Position numbers and translations under genes: made by a program | Part shown: piece after piece, positions 54,936-64,000 of the stretch | Layout: each line of letters starts with the position of its first letter | Position numbering within the stretch: the first letter of the stretch is position 1 | Assembly (NCBI GenBank): GCA_030762895.1 | Contig: CM061064.1 | Coordinates: forward strand, 243,695,909 to 243,759,908 | Origin: Sophora flavescens | Taxonomy: Eukaryota > Streptophyta > Magnoliopsida > Fabales > Fabaceae | Direction: 5' to 3' | DNA: 64,000 nt | The notes under the pieces: model-generated | The model's input: only the letters and a program-made list of their open reading frames with translations | Told to the model about the DNA's origin: nothing | Database searches by the model: none

Positions 54936-55968
54936 AAATGAGGTATCGACATGTAATGTACAGTAAAAAATGCATCTCAGATTTTGTAAGGCGATTGTAT
55001 TTTACATCGATGGCAATAGTATTTTAACATTTAAACGGTGGTGGACAATTTTGGAATTCATATAACGTTTACTTTTGAGAATGTTTATATTTTCGTGTAA
55101 ACTATATTTTTGGGAACCTCCTTTCATAGAATGACTTTTTATCTCTTGCACAAAACACGAAAAATTTTATTCTCATCTCACTTTTCTAGGAATATAGAAC
55201 TATATCTTATATCAAATGCCATCTCAATTAATTACATTTTATTATATCTATCATATTTTCTTCTCCCTTAAAAAATCTATTGAATTGTTTTTTCTCATTT
55301 CCCTTTCAAGTTAAGTATTATTTTTTTAAGTCAAAAAAATATGTGTCTATCATATTCACTTTTTTTTCCTAAAAAATCTATTTGATTTCTTTCTATCCTT
55401 TTTCCGTGTAAGTCATTCATTTTTAGAAAATATATTTATCTATCATTTTTATTTTCCTTCCCTCTGAAAAATCTATTTGATTTATTTCTCAGCTTTTCGC
55501 CATCAAATTAATCATTTAAAAAAACATATTTATCTTTCACGACTTGAGATTAGTTGGTCCTCTGCAAACTTGCAAAGAAACTTTGGCTAACTGGTCATAC
55601 CATTTTTTTCAACATTCCAAAATCCAATCTTTATTTATTAATAAAGTTGCACTCCCACTATTGACGCCACATTTGAGAACATTAACAATCGTTCCTAAGA
55701 GTTGTGTTCTTTCCATGCCCTTCATTTTTCTTGTTTCTTCCAATGTGATTGGACAATTCACTTAATTTCCCAAATTCACTTAATGCTCTCCAAATTAAAA
55801 GTCGTTTCCCTTTCATTCCCTATCGTTATTTTTATTTTTGTTTTTTGTTTTTCTAATGCATTAGAACACATCGTGTTTAAACACCTTTCTCAAATTCAGA
55901 CAGCTAAAATATGTTTTAGTAACAAAGTTTTTCTACTAACTCACGTTGAAATGATCCAATCAAAATGA

Positions 55969-56034
<66 letters not shown>

Positions 56035-57742
56035 TTTGAGATTCTATTACAAATTCATATACTCATTTAGAAAATTATTCTCGTGGATAGTAAATATTTA
56101 AATTATTATCTTCACATTTAAAACATTAACTTCAATATAAAATATTATACATTATACATAATTATATACATTTATATATACATATAAGTATGTTTTTATG
56201 TAACATTTTCAACCCATAAGATGGTTCAAATTAGAATAATGAAGTCAAATAATAATAATGTTATCAGTGAAGAATTTCTTTCAACTACTTCCAAATTTTA
56301 CATTCTTTTTCTTCCCCACCTAATTCAAATATCTTCACATAACTTTCATTCTAATAGGACCTTTGGGCTCTAGCTTTTGGTGTTTCCCAATAGTTTTGTT
56401 CTTTTCATTCACTTTAATTTTTTTTGACTGAAATAACTAAATATGTTTTAGTAACATAGTTTTTCTGTTTGGTTATAGTATCTAAAACAATCATAACTTA
56501 TACAAAAATTTAAAAGAGTACAAAGTACAAAAAAATGTTGATTGATATAATAACTAATAACTATATAATTGTTATAACACATATTTTGAAAAGATGATCA
56601 AATGCTATATTAATAACACTTATCCAACGTTATCTAGATAAGCAACCCACTTTGATTTCTTAAGTGGACTCTACTCTGGACCTCATTGTGTGACATCAAT
56701 TTAAGCAATCCATTCATTTTTTACTACAACGATACATCATTATTGCTTTGTTTGGTATGGAAGAGAAACTGAGAAGAGAGAGGATGGAAAAGGAGAATAT
56801 GAGAAGAGGGAAGATGGTAAAAAAATAGTGAATTTTAAGACTTATTTGATATGAGAGAAATATGTGAGAAAATGATAAGGAGGAAGTTGAGAGAATTTTT
56901 TTAAAAAGATGATGATGAATATGCAAAATAACATAAGTACCACTAATTAAAAAAGTAACATATTATTTGTATTATATATATATATATAAAGTAATATATA
57001 ATTTTTATTTCATATTTTATAATTGAATATGTTATACAAATAATTTTATTTATACTAAATATTAATAAATATTAATAATAATGTTATCAGGGAAGAATTT
57101 CTTTCAGCTACTTCCAAACTTTACATTATTTTTCTTCCCTGCCTAATTCAAATCTCTTCGCATAACTTTCATTCTAATAGGGCCTTTGGGCTCTAGCTTT
57201 TGGTGTGATAAAGAAGAAGTTGAGAGATTTTTTTTAAAAAGAAGATGATGAATATGCAAAATGACATAAGTACCCCTAATTAAAAAAGTAACATATTATT
57301 TGTATTTTATATATATATTTTTTAAAAGTAATATATAACTTTTATTTTATATTTTATAATTAAATATATTATAAAAATAATTTTATTTATAATAAATATT
57401 ATTTTTATTTCCCACCCTTTTTACCTATTCCCCACTCCCCTTCATAACATCACCCTCCCCACCTACCCTAAACCCTTATAACACTCCTTACCCACTTTAT
57501 AAAATATATATAAATTATAAAAAGTAACTAATAAAATAATACCAAAAAATCTATAACTTGCCAAGTGGATGTACAGTAAAAATAGCTATCCACCTTTTAT
57601 ATTAGTATAGATAAAATAAAATATCATAATTTTAATATCTCAGGATATATTTAAGGACTAGTTTCACTATCTAGATTTACATTTAGGATGCTGAAAACAA
57701 TAGAGATTATATTTCTATCTATTTTTTTATATAAAAATCATA
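54936..57742. repeat. Non-coding AT-rich DNA with local duplications
   Basis: No gene is visible. Three degenerate tandem units of about 95 bp (tatctatcat…aaaaaatctatttgatt) occupy about 55243-55530. An (AT)31 run is at 55971-56032. A partial tandem duplication follows: 56258-56392 recurs at 57078-57206, then joins directly to a copy of 56868-57060 (at 57207-57400). The second unit has therefore lost about 475 bp relative to the first. Confidence 0.75.
55971..56032. repeat. (AT)31 microsatellite
   Basis: This is an uninterrupted 62-bp AT dinucleotide run. Confidence 0.97.
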
Positions 57743-59106
57743 GGCTAAAATGCATTTTTCGTCCCCATGTTTTTTTAATTTGGCAATATTTCCCCTCCCC
57801 CCCCCATTTTATTTTGAGCGATTTTGGTGCTCCTATTTTTTCAATTGTGTAAAATATCCCTCTGTTAAATTGCCGTTAAAAACTTATGGATATTGAAGAT
57901 GTTGCATATGTCTGGACAAACCCAAACGTGTCCCTTGTAGTCCCTCCACATATCCCTTTTTTCTTCATTCTCTCTTCCTTCACCATCGGCAAGAGGCATA
58001 AGGTTCTACCGAGGAAGTAAACCTTCCTTCATATTGAGATCGTTAGATTTCATATCATTAAACATTAATACTTGAGCAATGCTAGCATCACACTCTTCAT
58101 CACACTTCTATTAACACACCCTTTATTATTGAGTGAATTTCATGTGGGATTTTGGTTGGTCTCATATGAAATCCACCCAATAATATAGTGTGTTGAAGAG
58201 GAGTGTGATAAAGTGTGTGTTCTTAGCATTTTTGTAATACTTTCTAGATTTTTTTTATAATAACTTAAATTGGATGTTGATTCTGCCTTACTTCATATTT
58301 GGGAAAAGGGACTAACATGGTGTTGGGAGAGTCGGTAACGTGGTTCTCTCCAAGGAAAAAGAACTCGGGTTCTATTCCTGGAGTCGCCCATTTGGTAGTC
58401 ATTACAATCCCGCGTGTAAAAAATCGGACGTCCCGCTTCCGACTCGGGGATTAGTCTCATATCTTGTCCAAATGATCTAAGCTTGTGGGATACCCTGGGA
58501 TGTCCACTAGGGAGCCAAAGACCCTAATTACGGTGTGTTAGGAAAACAAAATTCGGGAACGAGACTTGGTTCTCTACTCTTTTGGCAATGATGTAAATAA
58601 ATTCATAAAAATTATTTCTTTTGAAATAATTCGCAATATGGTATCAGAAGACTTCATATTGTGAGGGGATCGACAATAAATTGGATGGTTACAATGTAGT
58701 AGAGAACCAACGGAGTGGAGAAAAGATAAGTATTAAATGAAGGTAAGAAGCTTAGTTCAGGTGGCTACACGGGATAGGATGTTGGGATTATAGTCTCTAT
58801 ATTATTATTTTTTTTGGACAAAAATATTATTTTATTTTTAGTTATATTATAATATTACTTTTACACTATTTAAGTAATTTATATTTTTACCAGCTAAGCG
58901 TGCCATTTGGGTGTCAGGTGGCTAGATGTATGTCACATCATCAACTTATGTTAATTTTTGGATGACAACTTGACATAGTGGCCATTTTTGCATGATTGAG
59001 AACATAAGCGGACTAAAATCGCTCAAAAAACATTAGGGGGGGGGGGGGGGTGGCGAGAAATTTCAACAAATTGAAAAGGATGGGGGACGAAAAGTGCATT
59101 TTCGCC
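57743..59106. mobile_element. Mutator-like terminal-inverted-repeat element, 1.36 kb
   Basis: The left end, GGCTAAAATGCATTTTTCGT (57743), is the inverse of the right end, whose complement starts GGCGAAAATGCACTTTTCGT. Similarity continues about 90 bp inward to tgagcgatttt on both sides, with a C9 run on the left facing a G15 run on the right (59036-59050). Flanks aaaatcata (57734-57742) and aaaaccata (59107-59115) are a 9-bp TSD with one change, as expected for Mutator-like elements. There is no transposase, so it is non-autonomous. A B-box-like ggttctattcc is at 58368-58378. Confidence 0.78.
58074..58234. mobile_element. 161-bp MITE nested in the Mutator-like element, TSD TAATACTT
   Basis: Ends gagcaatgctagcatcacac and (complement) caaaaatgctaagaacacac are imperfect inverted repeats, and similarity extends over most of the length (…acacaccctttattattgag against …acacactatattattgggt), so it folds into a hairpin. 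Perfect 8-bp TSDs TAATACTT (58066-58073, 58235-58242) point to hAT-type mobilisation. Confidence 0.8.
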
Positions 59107-59696
59107 AAAACCATATTTATATGTCATTTTATTTTTATTATATTATTTGTATTTTATCATTTTATTTAATAAAAATAATTACAAACAAAAATTAAACAAA
59201 ATAACTTTTCTAAAAGTGAATTTGTAGTAATTTTTCTATTTTATTGTTAAAAATAATTTTGATCTAATAAAGTGTTGTTTGGGTCGTGTCATTCAAATTG
59301 ACTTTTAGATATATAATTATCAAAATTGTGCTTGATGAGTATGAAAAGTGATTTTTTTAAGATAATGTGATAAAAGTAGCTGTTGAAAAAATCAAACTGA
59401 GTTTTTGAGTTTTTATTTTGTCTAATGGAAGGCTCATATAGTAGACTTACAATTATCACAATTCATGTCTTGCAACTTAACCTACTGATTTCTTGTTTGG
59501 TACCATATATAAGATAAAGAGTTGAGATCGGTACAAATCCAGTACGCAGCACATTTTGGGTTTGTACTTATAGTCTAATGAGCGTGAGTTTGCCTAGTTT
59601 AACTTGGGATTAGATTGATTCCAAAAAAAAAACTTGGGATTAGATTACAGGTTCGCTGAAAGCAAATTGATATTTTAGAATCTCCCTCAATCCCAC
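59107..59696. other. AT-rich spacer without genes
   Basis: Nothing coding is seen. It contains one minute retroposition scar (59601-59646), listed separately. Confidence 0.6.
59601..59646 (+). repeat. Minute retroposition scar (14-bp insert, 16-bp TSD)
   Basis: AACTTGGGATTAGATT occurs at 59601-59616 and 59631-59646. The 14-bp insert is gattcc followed by eight A, a poly-A-tailed stub on the plus strand. Confidence 0.75.
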
Positions 59697-59880
59697 TGTT
59701 AGGATATACAATAAATTGTATGGTTTAGTTACAAAAGCAGTTAGATATGGTTAGATTCAGTTAGCAAATAGTTGCAAAATTGGACAGCTAGCTACTCTAG
59801 CTCATCATGTATAAATATTGTAAACACACCACATTATCAATCAAGAAAATCACTTGTGCATTTCTAATATGGTATCAGCA
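59697..59880 (+). repeat. 5' LTR and primer site of copia C
   Basis: This is a short LTR (about 164 bp) with a TATA-like tgtataaatattg (59809-59821) upstream of the end. The right boundary is uncertain by about 10 bp because no second LTR is available. The primer site is a variant (tggtatcagca). Confidence 0.6.
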
Positions 59881-59961
59881 GTAATTCTCTCTTCCACATC
59901 TCTCAACTGAATTTCTTCCTCTTTCCTTTCTGAAACTTTGAAGCTTTGAAGCTCTGCTTCC

Positions 59962-60414
59962 ATGGATGACTCCAATTCCGATTTAGATTCAGTTGCTTCT
60001 ACTCGCAATCATGGCAATCATGTTGATGCTTGCCAAAATCCTTCCTATCCTTATTACCTACATCCAGGTGAAAATCCAGGTATGGTGCTCATTTCTCCAC
60101 CATTGAATGGATCGAATTATTACTCATGGAGCAAAGGAATGCGATGAGCTCTTGTATCAAAGAAAAAATTGAAGTTTATCAATGGATTTTTACCAATTCC
60201 GAGTGAGAGTGATCATGAATTCTAGGCATAGGATCGATGCAACAGCACTGCCAAGGTGCTCTGGGATGAACTTCGTGATCGATTCGCCAAAGGAAATGCT
60301 TATCGATTATCAAGTCTTCTTGAAGAAGTACACTCGATCAAGCAAGGTGATAAATTTGTTTGACTTTTTTTACTGATTTAAAGACTGTTTGGCAAAATTT
60401 GGAAGTTCAACGCC
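59962..60414 (+). pseudogene. Copia C gag remnant
   Basis: The start MDDSNSDLDSVASTRNHGNH leads to VLISPPLNGSNYYSWSKGM, the conserved gag N-terminal segment. A stop follows, then ALVSKKKLKFINGFLPIPSE, two more stops, VLWDELRDRFAKGNAYRLSS and, after a shift, FFTDLKTVWQNLEVQRPLP. The gag core is thus complete at the nucleotide level but broken five times or so. Confidence 0.82.
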
Positions 60415-61346
60415 CTCTTCCAAATTGTCATTTTTGCAAAAAAACTCACTTTACTGCTAACATAAAGACCATCAGATCTGATAATGGGGCAAAGTTCCTT
60501 TATCCTGATCTGTTTGCCAATTTTGGAATCATACACCAAACATCATGCATTGAGACTCCACAACAAAACTCTATAGTGGAAAGGAAGCATCACCATATTC
60601 TCAATGTGGCAAGAAGCCTTTTGTTTCTTGCCAAATTACCAAAATGTTTTTGGTCGTATGTTGTAACTTATGCTATTCATCTCATTAATAGATTACCATC
60701 ACCATCCTTAAACAACAAAACACTATTTGAGTTACTTCACAATCAGTCCCCAACCCTCATTGATCTAAAAGTCTTTGGCTCCTTATGTTTTGCATCCACT
60801 TTGGAACAACAAAGAACAAAACTTGACCCGAGATCAAGGAAATGCATTTTTCTTGGTTGCAAATTTGGCACTAAAGACTATATGCGGTATGATCTCCACA
60901 CTAGAGAGTTGTTTTTGTCTTGCAATGTAATCTTTCATGAACACATTTTCCCATATCAAGCCTCATCACCACCTCAACCAACAGAAACCACACCAAACTT
61001 AGACGACTCTTTCAATTTCCTTCTTGAACCTATCCCTCTAACCATCACTCCTAATCGGCCTCCATCACCCTCTCCTATACCCTCTTCACCCATCACCACC
61101 ACCAATTCCCAAAATCCTGATAACAATCCTCCTCATAGAAGATCCACCAGAACCAAAATAGCTCCCACTTATCTGCAGGACTTCCACTATCAGCATCTCC
61201 ACTCAGCAAGTATCAATCATTCTTCAAATTCTGGTAACACTTCTCATCCCTTATCCTCTGTCCTTTCCTATAATTCTCTTTCCCCATCTCATCTCAAATG
61301 TTCACTATCCATTTCCACTAATTCCGAACTTAGTTCCTATGCTTAA
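60415..61346 (+). pseudogene. Copia C integrase, fused to gag by a deletion
   Basis: In one open frame (60360-61346) the gag end …VQRPLPNCHF is followed at once by NIKTIRSDNGAKFLYPDL (second catalytic Asp), IETPQQNSIVERKHHHIL (Glu), CFWSYVVTYAIHLINRLPS and RKCIFLGCKFGTKDYMRYDL. The gag zinc knuckle, protease, integrase zinc region and first Asp are missing. The fused frame of 328 codons ends in a Pro/Ser-rich segment, as copia polyproteins do before RT. Confidence 0.85.
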
Positions 61347-62838
61347 ACTATCAAGTCTACTGATTGGATTAATGCAAGGAATGCTGAACTGAGTGCTCTT
61401 GAAGCTAACAATACATGGTAGCTAACTGATTTACCACAAGGCGAAGTTCCAATTGGTTGTAGGTGGGTCTACCACATCAAATAAAAAGCTGATGGCTCCA
61501 TTGAACGATACAAAGCAAGGCTCGTGGCCAAAGGGTACACATAACAAGAGGGTGTGGACTTCTTTTACACTTTCTCACCTGTGGCCAAGGTCACTAATAT
61601 CCGGTTGTTACTTGCCATAGCTGCAACTCAAAGGTGGCACTTGAAGCCGTTAGATGTTGATAATGCATTTCTTCTTGGGGATCTTCATGAAGAGGTGTAC
61701 ATGGAACTCCCCCTTGGCCTTGACCCTTGCAAGCCGAATCAAGTTTGTAGATTAACAAAGTCCCTTTATGGACTCAGGCAAGCTAGCCGCCAATGGTTTT
61801 CCAAGCTCTCTTCTTCCTTGATCACGGTTGGATTCACACATTCTTAACATGACCACTCTCTGTTCATTAAGAAGCAAGACAGCTCCTTCACAGCCTTACT
61901 GATTTTTGTTGATGATTTGATTTTAAAAGGAATTTCCATTGATGAAATCAACTCAGTAAAGAGGTTTCTTCACAATACTTTTCAGATCAAAGACTTGGGT
62001 GATCTCAAATATTTTTTAGGGCTTGAAGTTTCACGTTCCAAACTTGGCATCCATTTATGCCAACGAAAATATGCCCCTGACATTCTTTGACACTGGAATG
62101 TTAGCATCCAAACTGGTTATCAATCCAATGATCAAAGACACTAAATTGCTCTACAACTCAGATGCCCCACCCCATGATCCCACTGCCTACTGCCTAATTG
62201 GATGTCTTCTATACTTGACAACTACAAGATCGGACATAACATTTACACTGCAACAACTTAGTCAATTCATGCAACATCCTACTACTTGTCACTTTGAGGC
62301 AGGAATGAGAATACGAAGATACATTAAGAAAGCTCCTGCACAAGGCCTGCTCTTTCCTTTCGATTCATCACTACAGCTAAAAGCCTTTAATGATTCTGAC
62401 TGGGCTTCCTATTCCTCAACCCGCAAATCTGGAAATGGATTTTGTGAATTTCTTGGTGCATTTCTCATTTCTTGGTGTTCCAAGAAGCAATCTATCGTGT
62501 CTTGTTCCTCCTCCGAGACTGAGAATCGTGCACTTACCTCCACTACATGTGAAATACAGTGGTCAAGGGATCTAAATGTTCCTCTCATTGAACCAGCTAT
62601 CTTATATATTGTGATAGTCAATCCGCCATGCACATTGCTTCCAACCCAAGCTTCTATGAGCGAACCAAGCATATTGACATAGATTGTCACATTGTCCATG
62701 AGAAGCTCCAAGCTCACCTGTACCATCTGCTTCCGGGTTCCTCTGCAAGTCAACTAGCTGATTGCTTCACAAAACCACTTGAGCCTACTCAATTTTCTGG
62801 TTTTCTTTCCAAGCTGGGAGTCCTTAACATCCACTCTC
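61347..62838 (+). pseudogene. Copia C reverse transcriptase and RNase H
   Basis: RT pieces are ERYKARLVAKGYT, a stop, FSPVAKVTNIRLLLAIAATQ, LKPLDVDNAFLLGDLHEEVY, YGLRQASRQWFSKL, a stop and LLIFVDDLILKG (catalytic Asp pair). After a shift near 62050 come LTTTRSDITFTLQQLSQFM, RNase H (FNDSDWASYSSTRKSGNGF, SSSETENRALTSTTCE) and, after another shift, ERTKHIDIDCHIVHEKLQ and DCFTKPLEPTQFSGFLSKLG up to the gypsy LTR. It is inactive. Confidence 0.88.
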
Positions 62839-64000
62839 TGTAACACCCTGACTTTCCGTTGTTTTCTAATATCATAAATTTATATAATTATGTTTATATT
62901 TTTATCTGAGAATTATAAAATTATTTTAATTATTTCGAAGCCATAGTTATACTCTACTTGACGGTAGAGAGTTACGGTTAAAATTTAGGTTGAAAAGTCA
63001 GGCGGAACCCGGTCTGTGAATTTCACTGACAGTATAATTATACTTTTCAAATGACCTAATTTTGACTCGTGAATGAAACACTTAGGGTTTTTATGAAGTT
63101 TCCAACTTCTTTGGCTATTTTAAAATTTTTCACTTAAAAAGTGAAATAATATATATTATGCGGGTGTTATACGAAATCGGGTAAACGACAGAGCTAAAAA
63201 CGGGATTTACGGGACACACTAACGGATAAATAGGATGTCAAATCATGATGAGTCACAAGAGGTGAGTCATGGGATGACTACCCTTTGTCATGATTACATT
63301 TTAGGAGGAAAAGACTAAATTACCCTTTATGTTGGTTTTATTTACAAATTTGCCATTGTACAAGATTACTATTTTACCCCTCAAAATTTTCACTTTGGAC
63401 CCAAATTCCCTTCAAACCCCACAGCCCAAGCACTCCATGAAGCCATCCTCACTTCTATAAAAGGCTGGAGTCATCATTTTTACCAAACTTTGCCATTTCC
63501 ACCATTAAACCCTAAGTTGCTGTAGCTTGATTTTGTGAAGGAGGTAGGAGATTTCTTGCTCATTTCTAAATTCAAAGAGTTATATCATCCTCTCCTCACT
63601 TTATTATCATCATGTTCTTCATTTACTTTCATGATTTAAAGCCTTGATCATCTTTTCCAATTTCTAGATCTAGAACTTTGAAAAATCATAGTAAATCATA
63701 GAAAAATCCAAAAAATGTGAAACCAATTTCTATGATCCTATTATCCTCTATATATTAGAGATCCAAGAGTGTGCATAAAAATATATTTTCGTGCCTAGTT
63801 AACCTAAAGAGGCCGAACCTATGTCTTGGTGGTGGTTTGGGTGGGGGGGTGGGGGGGGGGGGGATTTTGTTCATTTTCTTTGCATGATTCAATCTAATAA
63901 GTTATGTAGGCATTGGATCTATGTTATTTGAAATGAATCAAGGTCTCTAAGCTAATTTATTTTTCATTGCTGAAATTTAATTGTTTGAGGATTGGAAGAT
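62839..64000 (+). repeat. Gypsy-type LTR, running off the window
   Basis: It starts TGTAACACCCTGACTTTCCG directly after copia C. Its first 450 bp are the reverse complement of the ends of the LTRs at 19200-22142 and 24004-27281 (for example atgatgagtcacaagaggtg, 63247-63266), so this is the same superfamily in plus orientation. The left flank is CTCTC. The matching TSD would lie beyond 64000. A G-rich tract is at 63841-63863. Confidence 0.85.

Larger units (their letters stand above)
59697..62838 (+). mobile_element. Copia element C with internal deletion
   Basis: The 5' LTR starts TGTTAGGATATAC (59697) and ends near 59860. A primer-like TGGTATCAGCA is at 59870-59880. Coding remnants in order are gag, integrase, RT and RNase H tail, with roughly 1 kb missing between gag and integrase. 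The 3' LTR is not seen, because a gypsy LTR begins at 62839 right at the end of the reading frame. The lineage was not assigned. Confidence 0.85.

Noticed and set aside
55544..55968. Two overlapping frames of 73 and 88 codons
   Set aside because: They are AT-rich, have no homology, sit next to an AT microsatellite, and show no promoter or codon signal that I can defend.

Overview
This window looks like heterochromatic or transposon-rich intergenic DNA from a flowering plant, most likely a eudicot and possibly a legume. That reading rests on AT-rich sequence, Ty3/gypsy Tekay-type chromoviruses, several Ty1/copia lineages, plant-type MITEs and a broken GDSL lipase. The species assignment is inference. 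I see no intact host gene. Nearly every long reading frame belongs to a retrotransposon, and much of the window is elements nested in elements, with boundaries set by target-site duplications (TSDs) that I could read directly.

Layout. (1) 1-504: end of a gypsy LTR on the minus strand, lying in the RNase H region of gypsy element A (505-5022, plus strand, 3' half only). A's integrase is split by a 1,239-bp solo LTR (1441-2679, TSD ACGGT). A's 3' LTR (3599-5022) carries an unrecognised, frameshifted reading frame. (2) 5023-6070: non-coding DNA made of three related tandem units. (3) 6071-28291: Tekay element B (plus) inserted in the third unit. Its 5' LTR is split by a decayed copia element (6663-12005, TSD GAAAC). 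Its 3' LTR is split by a gag-only element with giant LTRs (19200-27281, minus, TSD TAACT). B's gag-pol is a single frame with a few stops and a mutated protease site. (4) 28292-34602: AT-rich host DNA with a GDSL lipase pseudogene, an inverted GDSL exon fragment, a near-perfect 90-bp inverted repeat built from the 5' end of a GDSL gene, microsatellites and minute LINE-type insertion scars. (5) 34603-54454: copia element D (minus), split in pol by a 3,885-bp solo LTR (36626-40510, TSD ATTAC) and in gag by an 11.4-kb LARD-type element (42363-53731, TSD CTATG) with near-identical 3.87-kb LTRs around a decayed core. (6) 54455-59696: A-rich low-complexity DNA, tandem and duplicated repeats, an (AT)31 tract, and a 1.36-kb Mutator-like terminal-inverted-repeat element containing a 161-bp MITE. 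(7) 59697-62838: copia element C with an internal deletion that fuses gag to integrase, followed directly by a gypsy LTR (62839 to the window end).

How the parts relate. Four gypsy-type elements (A, B, the gag-only element and the LARD) share a small inverted-repeat hairpin 17-19 nt upstream of their 3' LTR. The gag-only element and the LARD also share leader sequence and LTR blocks. They look like non-autonomous relatives that depend on Tekay-type enzymes supplied in trans. The constant-spacing hairpin, the GDSL inverted repeat, the recently mobile but coding-dead LARD, the paired tRNA-like modules and the series of minimal retroposition scars are the observations most worth following up.
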